NCBI RefSeq assembly: GCF_001613265.1
Contig: NZ_BDCA01000002.1
Location: 62,001-126,000 of the forward strand
Direction of reading: 5' to 3'
Source of the DNA: Nocardia vermiculata NBRC 100427
GTDB taxonomy: Bacteria; Actinomycetota; Actinomycetes; Mycobacteriales; Mycobacteriaceae
DNA length: 64,000 nucleotides
Shown here one piece after another: positions 10,044 to 19,694 of the stretch (positions are counted from its first letter, which is position 1; each line of letters starts with the position of its first letter). The notes below the pieces were generated by a model. It was not told the DNA's origin and did no database searches. It was given only the letters and a program-made list of their open reading frames with translations. Both the position numbers and the translations under genes were made by a program.

Positions 10044-10415
10044 TCAGATGCCGCGTATGCCGTCGAGCAGGGCCCGCAGCAGGTCGGTGTCGGCGGCACC
10101 GACCTCGGCCTGGCGCGGAGTGCGGTAGTCCAGGCGCCCGTCGTCGATCAGATCGCCGACGAGCACCTTGGTCATGGTCAGCGGAAGACGCAGTCGCGCC
10201 GCGAGTTCCGCGATGGACTGCGGTGTGCGGCACAACCCTACGATCGCGGCGTATTCCGGCTCGTGGCGGCGCAGTTCGATGCCCTGGCCGGAATCGACCA
10301 CCAGGGTGAGCATATCGAGTTCGGGCCGTTTACTGTGTCCGCGCCCATGCGTTACCGCATACAGCCGTACCAGTGGTCCGGCATCGGCGTCGAACCAGGC
10401 ATCACCGTCGTCCAC
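10044..10415 (-). CDS. DUF742 family protein (conservon CvnC-like)
   Basis: A 123-aa protein starting at GTG 10415, 7 bp after the roadblock gene stop. Text such as GPLVRLYAVTHGRG near the N terminus and the winged-helix-like segment AAIVGLCRTPQSIAELAARL match DUF742. In Streptomyces conservons the homologue is CvnC, acting with a kinase-like CvnA, roadblock CvnB and GTPase CvnD. Here it is the last gene of the cluster, and no GTPase follows before the converging oxidoreductase gene. Confidence 0.92.
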   Translation of the reverse strand: MDDGDAWFDADAGPLVRLYAVTHGRGHSKRPELDMLTLVVDSGQGIELRRHEPEYAAIVGLCRTPQSIAELAARLRLPLTMTKVLVGDLIDDGRLDYRTPRQAEVGAADTDLLRALLDGIRGI

Positions 10416-10422
10416 GGGCGGC

Positions 10423-10812
10423 TCAACGACTATCGACGGCCAGATGCGTACCCACCCGCTGCACGGTCTGGTTCATGGCATACGCCACCATGCCCAGATC
10501 CGCGTCTTCCGCGGCGAGCAGGCCCAGGCACGCATTGTCGCCCGCTGCGGTGATGAACAGCACCGCGCGATCGAGTTCCACCATGGTCTGGCACACCCCA
10601 CCGGCATCGAAATGATGTCCGGCGCTGCGGGCGAGACTGTGCAGTGCCGAGGCCATCGCACAGAACCGCTCGGCGTCGGCGGCTTCGAGCTGCGAGGAAT
10701 TTCCCAGTAGCAGGCCGTCGGTGGACAGCAGCACCGCGTAGCGCACTCCGGTGAGTCCGTTGACGAGGTCGTCGAGCAGCCACCCGACGTCGGTACGGTT
10801 GGGATTAGACAT
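10423..10812 (-). CDS. roadblock/LC7 domain protein (conservon CvnB-like)
   Basis: A 129-aa protein beginning MSNPNRTDVGWLLDDLVNGL at ATG 10812. The roadblock/LC7 fold is recognisable from GVRYAVLLSTDGLLLGNSS, ADAERFCAMASALHSLAR and VELDRAVLFITAAGDNACLG. Members usually dimerise and bind small GTPases or act as their GAP partner. The start overlaps the end of the kinase-like gene by 8 bp (ATGTCTAA), indicating translational coupling. Confident family call; the GTPase partner must be encoded elsewhere if it exists. Confidence 0.94.
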   Translation of the reverse strand: MSNPNRTDVGWLLDDLVNGLTGVRYAVLLSTDGLLLGNSSQLEAADAERFCAMASALHSLARSAGHHFDAGGVCQTMVELDRAVLFITAAGDNACLGLLAAEDADLGMVAYAMNQTVQRVGTHLAVDSR

Positions 10813-13558
10813 TGTCGCCTTCACGGGTATCGAATCGGTTCGCCGGCGAGCCGGGGTCCGCCGGGAAACGACGTCCCCGGCGACTGCCCTGCTCGACGGC
10901 ACTGATCAGGTTGCGGGCTTGCTCCGCGGTGCGCCGGCGCACGGTGTTCGTTCCGGTCGCGGGCGCGTCCTCACGAGCTGTGGCCCGGGTGCGACGCGGC
11001 AGCGGCGGACGACCCCCACCCGACCGGACCACATCGGGCGACGGGGTGCGTGTCGCCGGCGGCTGTGGAGGCGGCGCAGCGGGGATCGGGGCATCAGGTA
11101 TCGGGGTGACGGCACCGGCTTCCACGTGCCGGTCCCGCACCGGAGTGAACCATGCCGAGGGAGTCGGGTCGGCGGGCGGCACCGCTGAACGAGAAGCAGC
11201 GGATGCGGGGCCCACGTACGGCTGGTAGGGCGCGGGCCGGCGCTCGGTCGTGTCACCGCGGTGCACCGGGTCCCCGGCAGGCTGCTCGTCCGGTGCGGGC
11301 CGGCCGATGGACAACCCGCCGACCGCCGGTTCCCCCGTCGTCGCACTGCCGGTCGCATCCACGGTGGCCACGAGTTCGGAACGACGCGTATCGGTCACCG
11401 TGGTGCTGGTAGCGGGGCCGATCATCTGGAACTCGCCGGTGACCAGCGCCGAGGTGTCGGTGCCGGAATCGTCCTCGCCCGCCACCAGCACGGGTGTACC
11501 GATCAGCACGATCGCCTGCACGCCACCGAACACCGATTCACGCAACGTCACGGCGATGCCGTGCCGGTTGGCCAGCTTGGCGACCACGAACAGCCCCAGG
11601 CGGGTGTCGTTCGACAGCGCCGCGACGCTGAATTCCGGTGGCCGGGTGAGCATCTCGTTGCGCTGCTCCAGTTCCGCCGCCGACATACCGAGACCCTGGT
11701 CGATGATTTCCACCACGACCCCGCGGCCCACCACCTCGGCCCGCACCTCCACCCGCGCCTGCGGCGGTGAATAGGAGGTGGCGTTGTCCACCAGTTCGGC
11801 GATCAAATGGATCAGGTCGGCCACCGCGGTGCCGATCACCCGGGTCCCCGGTATCCGGCCGATCCGGATCCTGGTGTAGTCCAAGCTTTCCGATACCGCA
11901 CTGCGCACCACCTCGACCAGTGGCACCGGATTGCGCCAGCGCCGGCCGGGCTGCTTACCGCCGAGAATGATCAGATTCTCGGCGTTGCGCCGCGCGCGGG
12001 TCGCCAAATGGTCGACCTGGAACAGCAATTCGAGCTGATCGGCGTTCTCCTCGCGCCGCTCGGCCTGGTCGAGCAGTGCCAGCTGCCGATGCACCAGGGC
12101 CTGGCTGCGGTGCGCGATATCGAGGAATACGGTGTTGGTACCGGCGCGGGTGTTCGCCTCCGCCACCGCCGCCGAGACCGCGGCGACATGTGCCCGGTTG
12201 AACGCCCGCGCGACCTGGCCGAGTTCATCGGTACCGAAATCCAGGCGGGAGACCTCGTCGCGCGCGTCCACCGTCTCACCGGCCGACACTCGCCGCATGA
12301 TCTCGGGCAGCCGGTCGTCCGCCAATTGCAATGTCTCGCGGCGCAATCGGCGCATCCGGCCGATGAACCGGTTCGCCAGCACCAAGGCCGCGACGAAGGC
12401 CAGGATCGATATCAGCAGCACCGCACCGCCGCCGGCCAGCGACCCGGCGGTGGTCCGATCGCCCTGTGCCCGTGCCGCCGCGTGGGCGTCCCGGCTCGCG
12501 TCCTCCCATACCTGCTGCAGCCCGGACCCGACCCGGGCCGCATTGTCCTGCCAGGCCTGCATGGTCATCGGCAGCTTGCGCTGCTCTCGGGCGGTGCCGT
12601 CCGAATCGGCGGTTGCTCCGGATGTGGCGGGCTCGGAGGTGGAGGTACTGCTGTCCGAGGAGGTGTCGCCGGATGGTTCGGCAGCCGAGTCGGTGGGCTG
12701 CGGCCCGCGCGTCGCGATCGCGTCGATCATCGCGTTGGTGGCGGCCCACTCGGGACTGCTGGTGATCGCGTCGAGTTGCGCCGCGCGGTCACCCTGCAGC
12801 ACCGATCGCGAATAGGCCATCTGCCCACGGAATTCGCCGACATAGTCGGTGAATTGCGACCACTGCTCGGGTGCCATCGTCCCGGTGACGATCGACAGCT
12901 CGCCGAGAGTGACGGCCTTGGACAGCGCCTCCGAGGCCCGCAAGGGTTCCACCGCGTACCCCAGTTGCACGGCGATCGCCGCGTCCGGTGCCACCCGGGC
13001 GGCGATCATCGAGGCGCCGGCGATCACCTCCACGCATTTGGTGAACAGCCCGAACACCTGATCCGGCGGGGCCTGGCGGGTGTCGACAGCGTGCCGCATC
13101 AGTGGCAGCTGCGTGAAAAGCTGGTCGTAGGCAGCGATGTCGGAGGCGGAATCACCCGGATTCATCCGGCGTGCGGCGTCACCCTTGGCGATCAGGGCCG
13201 CCAGTGCCGCATCCGAACGCTCCCGCGCGGGCACGAGCAGCGCCGCCGCCGACGGATCGCCGGCCAGGTGCAGCATCGACAACCGGCGTTCCTCACCGAC
13301 CGTATCGATGATCGCGATCGCGGGAGTGGTGGTGCTACTGGCCAATTCGGCCCATTGCCGGGCGTTCTGACCCGAGCGGACCAGATAGGAGGCAGCACCG
13401 ATACCGAGTGCGAGCAGGGTGACACTGGAGATGAGCACGATCCCCAGCAGGCGCACCCGCACCCCGACCCGGCCGCGCACGCCTCGGCTCACCAGACCGA
13501 ACCACCGCGAATGTTCTTTGTTTACAGGCAAACCAGGAATCTTCGACCACTCAACCAC
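10805..13558 (-). CDS. nitrate/nitrite-sensor (NIT) type histidine kinase-like protein (conservon CvnA-like)
   Basis: A large membrane sensor of about 917 aa. Order of parts: a short cytoplasmic N terminus; a membrane helix (LLGIVLISSVTLLALGIGAA); a long extracytoplasmic NIT-like helical domain; a Ser/Thr/Asp-rich linker; a second helix (VLLISILAFVAALVLANRFIG); HAMP; a dimerisation-type helix (DIAHRSQALVHRQLALLDQ); an HATPase_c domain with AELVDNATSYSPP and DQGLGM; and a Pro-rich C-terminal tail of about 200 residues. No standard phosphoacceptor H-box is obvious. Starts at 13627, 13558 and 13492 (all GTG) are possible. Codon third-position GC is low before about 13510, so the true start may be downstream of the one given. 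Confidence 0.88.
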   Translation of the reverse strand: MVEWSKIPGLPVNKEHSRWFGLVSRGVRGRVGVRVRLLGIVLISSVTLLALGIGAASYLVRSGQNARQWAELASSTTTPAIAIIDTVGEERRLSMLHLAGDPSAAALLVPARERSDAALAALIAKGDAARRMNPGDSASDIAAYDQLFTQLPLMRHAVDTRQAPPDQVFGLFTKCVEVIAGASMIAARVAPDAAIAVQLGYAVEPLRASEALSKAVTLGELSIVTGTMAPEQWSQFTDYVGEFRGQMAYSRSVLQGDRAAQLDAITSSPEWAATNAMIDAIATRGPQPTDSAAEPSGDTSSDSSTSTSEPATSGATADSDGTAREQRKLPMTMQAWQDNAARVGSGLQQVWEDASRDAHAAARAQGDRTTAGSLAGGGAVLLISILAFVAALVLANRFIGRMRRLRRETLQLADDRLPEIMRRVSAGETVDARDEVSRLDFGTDELGQVARAFNRAHVAAVSAAVAEANTRAGTNTVFLDIAHRSQALVHRQLALLDQAERREENADQLELLFQVDHLATRARRNAENLIILGGKQPGRRWRNPVPLVEVVRSAVSESLDYTRIRIGRIPGTRVIGTAVADLIHLIAELVDNATSYSPPQARVEVRAEVVGRGVVVEIIDQGLGMSAAELEQRNEMLTRPPEFSVAALSNDTRLGLFVVAKLANRHGIAVTLRESVFGGVQAIVLIGTPVLVAGEDDSGTDTSALVTGEFQMIGPATSTTVTDTRRSELVATVDATGSATTGEPAVGGLSIGRPAPDEQPAGDPVHRGDTTERRPAPYQPYVGPASAASRSAVPPADPTPSAWFTPVRDRHVEAGAVTPIPDAPIPAAPPPQPPATRTPSPDVVRSGGGRPPLPRRTRATAREDAPATGTNTVRRRTAEQARNLISAVEQGSRRGRRFPADPGSPANRFDTREGDNV

Positions 13559-13759
13559 GGGCAGACGCCCTGTCGTCGAGTATCGGGCCACCCGAGCCAA
13601 CCGGCCAGCTGAGCAACCGGTCCCCACTTCCTCACCACACCGTCCGGAGACGGCAGAACCACCGTAACGCCTGAGAGAGTAACCGACCCGGCGTCCGGCT
13701 TCAGCACTTCGGGAATATTGTCCGGCCCGACCTGCACCCCGCCGGGCCGGACGAACCCG

Positions 13760-14194
13760 TCAGCGTTTCGCAGCCGCGGCCTTGGCCCCGCCGAACGTCT
13801 GCCGGAACAGATACAACCCCGCCGGGACGACACCGCAGGCCAGCAGCAGTGGTGCGGTCCAGCTGTCGGTGAGCAGCACATCCCCGCCGGGACCGGTGGT
13901 GGAGCAGATCAGGAAGCCGAACAGCCACGCGAGGACCGGCAACGCCATGGCCGCCGGGCGCGAAACCACCTCACGCATGCCGCGCACCAGCGCGATATTC
14001 ACCACCGCGGCGATCAGGGCCGCGATCGGGAACGGGGTGGCACCGATGTAGAGCGGCAGATACAACACTTCCAGAACCAGCGAGAGCAGCCCGTTGAACA
14101 CCAGAACCGCAGCCAGCAGCCCGCCCAGCACCGACCACGCGATCCGCGGCAGGCCCGGCTCGATCTCGGCCCGGCTCGACATCGTGGCCGTCAC
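13760..14194 (-). CDS. conserved four-helix membrane protein (Rv1171-like position)
   Basis: A 144-aa hydrophobic protein with about four membrane helices (AWSVLGGLLAAVLVFNGLLS, PFPIAALIAAVVNIALV, AMALPVLAWLFGFLIC and APLLLACGVVPAGLYLF) and a short Lys/Arg-rich C terminus. The GTG at 14194 overlaps the stop of the 52-aa gene upstream as GTGA, which supports that start over the ATG at 14182. It lies in the same place relative to mshB and fbiC as Rv1171 of M. tuberculosis. No function is known to me. Confidence 0.8.
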   Translation of the reverse strand: MTATMSSRAEIEPGLPRIAWSVLGGLLAAVLVFNGLLSLVLEVLYLPLYIGATPFPIAALIAAVVNIALVRGMREVVSRPAAMALPVLAWLFGFLICSTTGPGGDVLLTDSWTAPLLLACGVVPAGLYLFRQTFGGAKAAAAKR

Positions 14195-14349
14195 GGCACC
14201 GGCGGGAAGCCGAGCATCGTCAGCAGATGACTCTGCATATCGATGACTCCGTAGAGGACCGACAGGTACAGGTCGTGCTGCGCCTGCCAGTTCGGCTTCT
14301 GGCTTTCGACGAACGCCGCGATGGCGTCCTGCAGGCTCCAGTTGTACAT
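14191..14349 (-). CDS. small conserved-looking protein of 52 aa between mshB and the membrane protein
   Basis: A short frame begins at ATG 14349 with MYNWSLQDAIAAFVESQKPN and ends PPVP at a TGA that overlaps the GTG of the next gene (GTGA), the junction type used elsewhere in this operon. It starts 39 bp after the mshB stop. Composition is protein-like: no Arg/Pro-rich shadow bias, an amphipathic helix, and a Tyr/His/Leu-rich middle (AQHDLYLSVLYGVIDMQSHL). No clear Shine-Dalgarno precedes it, so it may rely on readthrough from mshB. I do not recognise a function. Confidence 0.65.
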   Translation of the reverse strand: MYNWSLQDAIAAFVESQKPNWQAQHDLYLSVLYGVIDMQSHLLTMLGFPPVP

Positions 14350-14388
14350 GCGAGCAGTGTATGCCGCCCTGCTCGCGGCCCGAACCGG

Positions 14389-15300
14389 TCAGTCGAGTCC
14401 GGCGAACAAATCGCCCTCGTGGCCGTCGGCCCCCACCGGTCCGCGGCGGCCGCGGGCCAGGATGTAATGCTCCTCGGGCAGCACCGGTTGGGCGATGTTG
14501 TTCGACAGCGCGAATTCACGTCCCGAAGACGCCACCGTCACTTGTGTGGCGTGAGCACGCAGTGCCGCGCGCTTGGCCCCCAGGACCTCCGACACATCGA
14601 CGGTCGCGGTCACCGTGTCACTCGGCACACACGCCAGCTCCCCGATCCCGGGCAGCTGCCACCCCCGGGGCAGGGCACCGGGCAGCCGGTCCACGGTCCG
14701 GCGGGCCAAGGCTTCGGTGTGGTGGCGCAGCACCTCGGCATCGGTCACCGTCCAGTACAGCTTCGGCACATTCCAGCCCCTACCGGCCCCCCTACCGGCC
14801 GCGGCCTCCACCGCGTCCATGGTCACCCGGTGTGCGCGCACGTGATCGGGATGGCCGTAACCACCGCGCGGGTCGTAACCGACCACCACCCGGGGTTTCA
14901 GCCGCACCAGCACCTCGGTCAGCTCCGCCACCGCGGCCGGGCCGGAATCGGCGAAGGCCCGCGGATGGGCCGGCACCATGGGCTGTGGGTCGGCGGTGGT
15001 GCCGCTCATGCCGGAGTCGCGCCACCGGCCCGCGCCGCCCAGGAAATACGGCTCGTCAACACCCAGCGCGGCGAGCGCCCGGGTGAGTTCGGTGATCCGG
15101 TACCCGCCGAGCTGATCGGCGTGCGCACTGGTCAGGCCCTGCCAGCGCTCCCCGATCACCTCCCCTTCCTCACCGAGAGTGCAGGTCACCACGGTCACCG
15201 GGATCCCGCGGCGGCGATAGTGCGCGATCGTGCCGCCGGTGGTGATCGTCTCGTCGTCCGGATGCGCATGCACCAGGACCAGTCCGCCGGTGTCGGTCAC
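14389..15300 (-). CDS. mshB: N-acetyl-1-D-myo-inositol-2-amino-2-deoxy-alpha-D-glucopyranoside deacetylase
   Basis: MshB removes the acetyl group from GlcNAc-Ins in mycothiol synthesis. The 303-aa protein belongs to the LmbE/PIG-L zinc deacetylase family. HAHPDDE at residues 11-17 supplies His13 and Asp16 as zinc ligands and Asp15 as general base, and GYGHPDH (His150, His153) supplies the remaining His residues. Its length fits the family. The GTG start at 15300 overlaps the lpqW stop (GTGA), so it is translationally coupled to lpqW. Confidence 0.96.
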   Translation of the reverse strand: MTDTGGLVLVHAHPDDETITTGGTIAHYRRRGIPVTVVTCTLGEEGEVIGERWQGLTSAHADQLGGYRITELTRALAALGVDEPYFLGGAGRWRDSGMSGTTADPQPMVPAHPRAFADSGPAAVAELTEVLVRLKPRVVVGYDPRGGYGHPDHVRAHRVTMDAVEAAAGRGAGRGWNVPKLYWTVTDAEVLRHHTEALARRTVDRLPGALPRGWQLPGIGELACVPSDTVTATVDVSEVLGAKRAALRAHATQVTVASSGREFALSNNIAQPVLPEEHYILARGRRGPVGADGHEGDLFAGLD

Positions 15301-17084
15301 GACAGCCGCCGCCAGTTTCCGGCACCACCGAAGATGCCGACCTGGATCGAACCGTTCAACGCCACCCCGTCCATCCGGGAACTGGCCGCGGCCACCCCGG
15401 TGTCCTGCATGATCGGCAGCACCGTCCCCTGTGCCCAGAGCTTCGGCTCGGCCTCACCGATCACTCGCCCCACATCCTCACCGCGCAGCGCGGCATCGAT
15501 CTGCGGTTGCAGCGACGGATCACAGACACCGGAAGCATTACTGGGCGCCTTCTGCATCGCCTCCACCCGCGCGGCGTCGTCGCGCCCGGGCACCACGACC
15601 GGCGGACAGCCGTAGCGTGAGGCCAGCATCGTCGCCGGGTCCGCACCGGCGCGCTCCCAGCCGACCACCGCGTCGACGGTGCCGTCGATCAGCCCCTTGC
15701 CGTACAACTCGTCGGCGGGCAGGCTGCGCACCGTGGCGTCGATCCCGGCGCTGCGCAGCTGATCGGCAGCGGTATTGGCCACCGCCAGCGTGGTCGCGTC
15801 CTTGTCCACCGCACCGATGCGGACCGTCAGCGTGCGGCCGTTCTTGGCGACCGGACGTGGCTGCGGCGCCGGTGAAGTCGTCGGATTGCCGGTCGGAGGA
15901 GGTTCCGGCGCCCGGCCGAACCCCGCCTCGTCCAGCAGCCCGAATGCCTGTTCGGGCGTCAGCCGCGGTGGTTGCGTCGGCGCATACCCCGGGTCGGACG
16001 GCGCCAGGACCTGGGCGCGGACCGGCTCCACCCACGCGCCCGTCTGCGCACCGACCGAGGCGAGCAGCGCCGGATCCAGCAGGCCCAGCACCGCGTGCCG
16101 CACCCGCGGATCGGCCAGATCACCGTTTCGCGAATTCAACGCCATCTGCATCACGCGCGCCTGCGGCATGATCGCCGTGCGCACCGCCGGTATGGCCGCC
16201 AGCTGCGCCTGGGTCGCGGCGCCCCCGTGCACGAGCGCCACCTGCGCATCACCCGCGCGCAAGGACTCGGCCAGCTGCGCCGCAGTACCCCCGCGCCGCA
16301 GCAGGATCTGGTCGGGAACTGCCGGGCTCCCCCAATAGCGGTCGTTGCGTTCGAGCAGGATCTCCTCGCGACCGGCATCAGCCTGCTTCACCCGGAACTG
16401 GCCGCCGGAAATCGGATTCTGATCGATCAGGCCGCGCTCGACCGCGAGGGCCTTCTGGAATCCCCCGGGCGAATCCTTGAGCAGATGCGAGGGCAGCAGA
16501 TCCGAGAACAGCTGCCGCCACGCGGCGTACGGCTGACTCATCGTCACCGTCACCGTTTTACCGCCCTCCGAGGACGCCACATCGGTGATCAGCCGATAGC
16601 CGGCCGGATCCACCACACCGGGCTGACTGATCATCTGCTGCCACAGATAACGGAAATCCTCGGCGGCGATCGGGGCACCGTCGGACCACGAGGCCTGATT
16701 CTGGATCTTGTAGGTAATGGTGAACGGTCCGGGCGGGGTCACCTCGGCCGACACCATCAGCGCCGAATCGGGCACCCAATCGGTGCCCCCCGGCGCACCC
16801 GGCGCCGGCACCGGACGGAACGGGCTCGGAAACACCATCGAGGCAACGGCATTCGTCGTCGGGGACTGATTCGAACGCAGATGCGGGTTGAATCCGATCC
16901 CGATGTCGTCCACCGCCACCACGACGGTGGATTTCGTCGGCTGCGCCGGAGTCGTCTTCGGACTGTCGGTGCTCTCGATCGGCGGCGGCGGATTGGCGGT
17001 GCACGCGGTGAGCATGCCCACCGCCAGCACCAAAACCAGCACCGCTACACGCCGTACGGCGCGGTTCACTACTCCCGGCTTCAC
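15297..17084 (-). CDS. lpqW: LpqW-like lipoprotein, ABC transporter substrate-binding protein family 5
   Basis: A 595-aa exported lipoprotein. A signal peptide (VAVLVLVLAVGMLTAC) ends in a lipobox Cys, followed by a Pro-rich linker and a large family 5 solute-binding domain (for example TYKIQNQASWSDGAPIAAED). There is a proline/threonine-rich insertion near the C-terminal lobe. In mycobacteria LpqW sits next to mshB and typA and steers polar PIM intermediates toward lipomannan/lipoarabinomannan rather than importing peptides. The GTG at 17084 was chosen because AAGG precedes it and it lies just after the typA stop; a GTG five codons later is an alternative. Assignment is by family plus synteny. 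Confidence 0.85.
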   Translation of the reverse strand: MKPGVVNRAVRRVAVLVLVLAVGMLTACTANPPPPIESTDSPKTTPAQPTKSTVVVAVDDIGIGFNPHLRSNQSPTTNAVASMVFPSPFRPVPAPGAPGGTDWVPDSALMVSAEVTPPGPFTITYKIQNQASWSDGAPIAAEDFRYLWQQMISQPGVVDPAGYRLITDVASSEGGKTVTVTMSQPYAAWRQLFSDLLPSHLLKDSPGGFQKALAVERGLIDQNPISGGQFRVKQADAGREEILLERNDRYWGSPAVPDQILLRRGGTAAQLAESLRAGDAQVALVHGGAATQAQLAAIPAVRTAIMPQARVMQMALNSRNGDLADPRVRHAVLGLLDPALLASVGAQTGAWVEPVRAQVLAPSDPGYAPTQPPRLTPEQAFGLLDEAGFGRAPEPPPTGNPTTSPAPQPRPVAKNGRTLTVRIGAVDKDATTLAVANTAADQLRSAGIDATVRSLPADELYGKGLIDGTVDAVVGWERAGADPATMLASRYGCPPVVVPGRDDAARVEAMQKAPSNASGVCDPSLQPQIDAALRGEDVGRVIGEAEPKLWAQGTVLPIMQDTGVAAASSRMDGVALNGSIQVGIFGGAGNWRRLS

Positions 17085-17113
17085 GATCGGAACCTTAGTG
17101 GTGGGAGCGGCGG

Positions 17114-19015
<1,902 letters not shown>

Positions 19016-19144
19016 GTGAATCCTCCTGCTGAATGAATGGGCTTCGGCCGACCCGCGCCATAGCGGCATGCGGCCGGGTTACACACTACAGAAACGCGGT
19101 CGGCCCCTGTTTCCCGCATGGGCGTTTCCATTAGTGTTGGCGCC

Positions 19145-19321
19145 ATGAGCAAGGTGAAGGCCAAACAGGTCGCACAGCTCAAACCCAAGAAGAAATGCTG
19201 CCGCAAGAACAAGCGGTGTCTGAAATGCCCTGTTGTAGTAGCGAAAATGCGGAAATGCCAGGCCGCCGGGATCAAGGGCAAAGATCTCAAAAAGGCTCTC
19301 AAACGCGCACGAGCCGCCTGA
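19145..19321 (+). CDS. small basic Cys-rich protein (58 aa)
   Basis: A 58-aa, very Lys/Arg-rich protein starting MSKVKAKQVAQLKPKKKCC. It carries a compact cysteine cluster (KCCRKNKRCLKCP: adjacent Cys pair, then C, then CxxC) that could bind zinc, followed by a basic helix (GIKGKDLKKALKRARA). It is divergent from typA and 29 bp ahead of the pterin dehydratase gene. Similar small proteins appear to be conserved in mycolic-acid actinomycetes, but I know no experimental function. Nucleic-acid or ribosome association is a guess from charge and the Cys cluster. Confidence 0.8.
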   Translation: MSKVKAKQVAQLKPKKKCCRKNKRCLKCPVVVAKMRKCQAAGIKGKDLKKALKRARAA

Positions 19322-19350
19322 GCAGGCGCGAGCAAGGGTAGAACCGAGAT

Positions 19351-19644
19351 ATGAGTACCCCACTGCTCTCCGACAACGAGATCGCCGCTGGGTTGCGCGA
19401 ACTACCCGACTGGACCCGGACCGGCGCCAGCATCTCCCGAACCGTCGAAGCCCCCACATTCCTGGCCGGCATCGACCTCGTCAGGCGCGTCGCAGACTCC
19501 GCCGAACGAGTCGACCACCACCCCGACATCGACATCCGCTGGCGACGGGTCACCTTCACCCTGTCCACCCACTCCGAAGGCGGCCTCACCCGCAAAGACC
19601 TGGCCCTCGCCGGCCAGATCGACCGACTCGCCGCACAGAGTTGA
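19351..19644 (+). CDS. 4a-hydroxytetrahydrobiopterin dehydratase (pterin-4a-carbinolamine dehydratase)
   Basis: A 97-aa protein of the PCD/DCoH family, which dehydrates 4a-hydroxytetrahydropterin. The active-site motif is present as DHHPD at residues 55-59 followed by DIRWRRVTFTLSTHSEGGLT, with His74 as the further conserved His. Length is typical. In M. tuberculosis the homologue (Rv1159A) also neighbours pimE; here it converges on pimE. No obvious aromatic hydroxylase lies nearby, so its partner is unclear. Confidence 0.93.
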   Translation: MSTPLLSDNEIAAGLRELPDWTRTGASISRTVEAPTFLAGIDLVRRVADSAERVDHHPDIDIRWRRVTFTLSTHSEGGLTRKDLALAGQIDRLAAQS

Positions 19645-19650
19645 ACCAAC

Positions 19651-19679
19651 ACGCAGCGCTGATCAGAACGCAGCGCTGA
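19651..19679. terminator. repeat/hairpin between convergent genes
   Basis: Between the stops of the pterin dehydratase and pimE genes, a 12-bp direct repeat (ACGCAGCGCTGA) occurs at 19651-19662 and 19668-19679. Its core CAGCGCTG is self-complementary, so the two copies (19654-19661 and 19671-19678) can pair as a hairpin usable in both directions. There is no T tract; this is a candidate bidirectional terminator only. Confidence 0.4.
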
Positions 19680-19694
19680 CCGACACGCGGCGAA

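Noticed and set aside
12132..12815. Ser/Ala-rich plus-strand frame that looked like a secreted protein
   Set aside because: It is antisense to the Ser/Thr-rich linker and NIT region of the kinase gene and has no start signals.
11807..13612. 601-codon plus-strand frame opposite the sensor kinase gene
   Set aside because: Arg/His/Gly-rich composition and exact overlap with a gene carrying HAMP and HATPase motifs mark it as a shadow.
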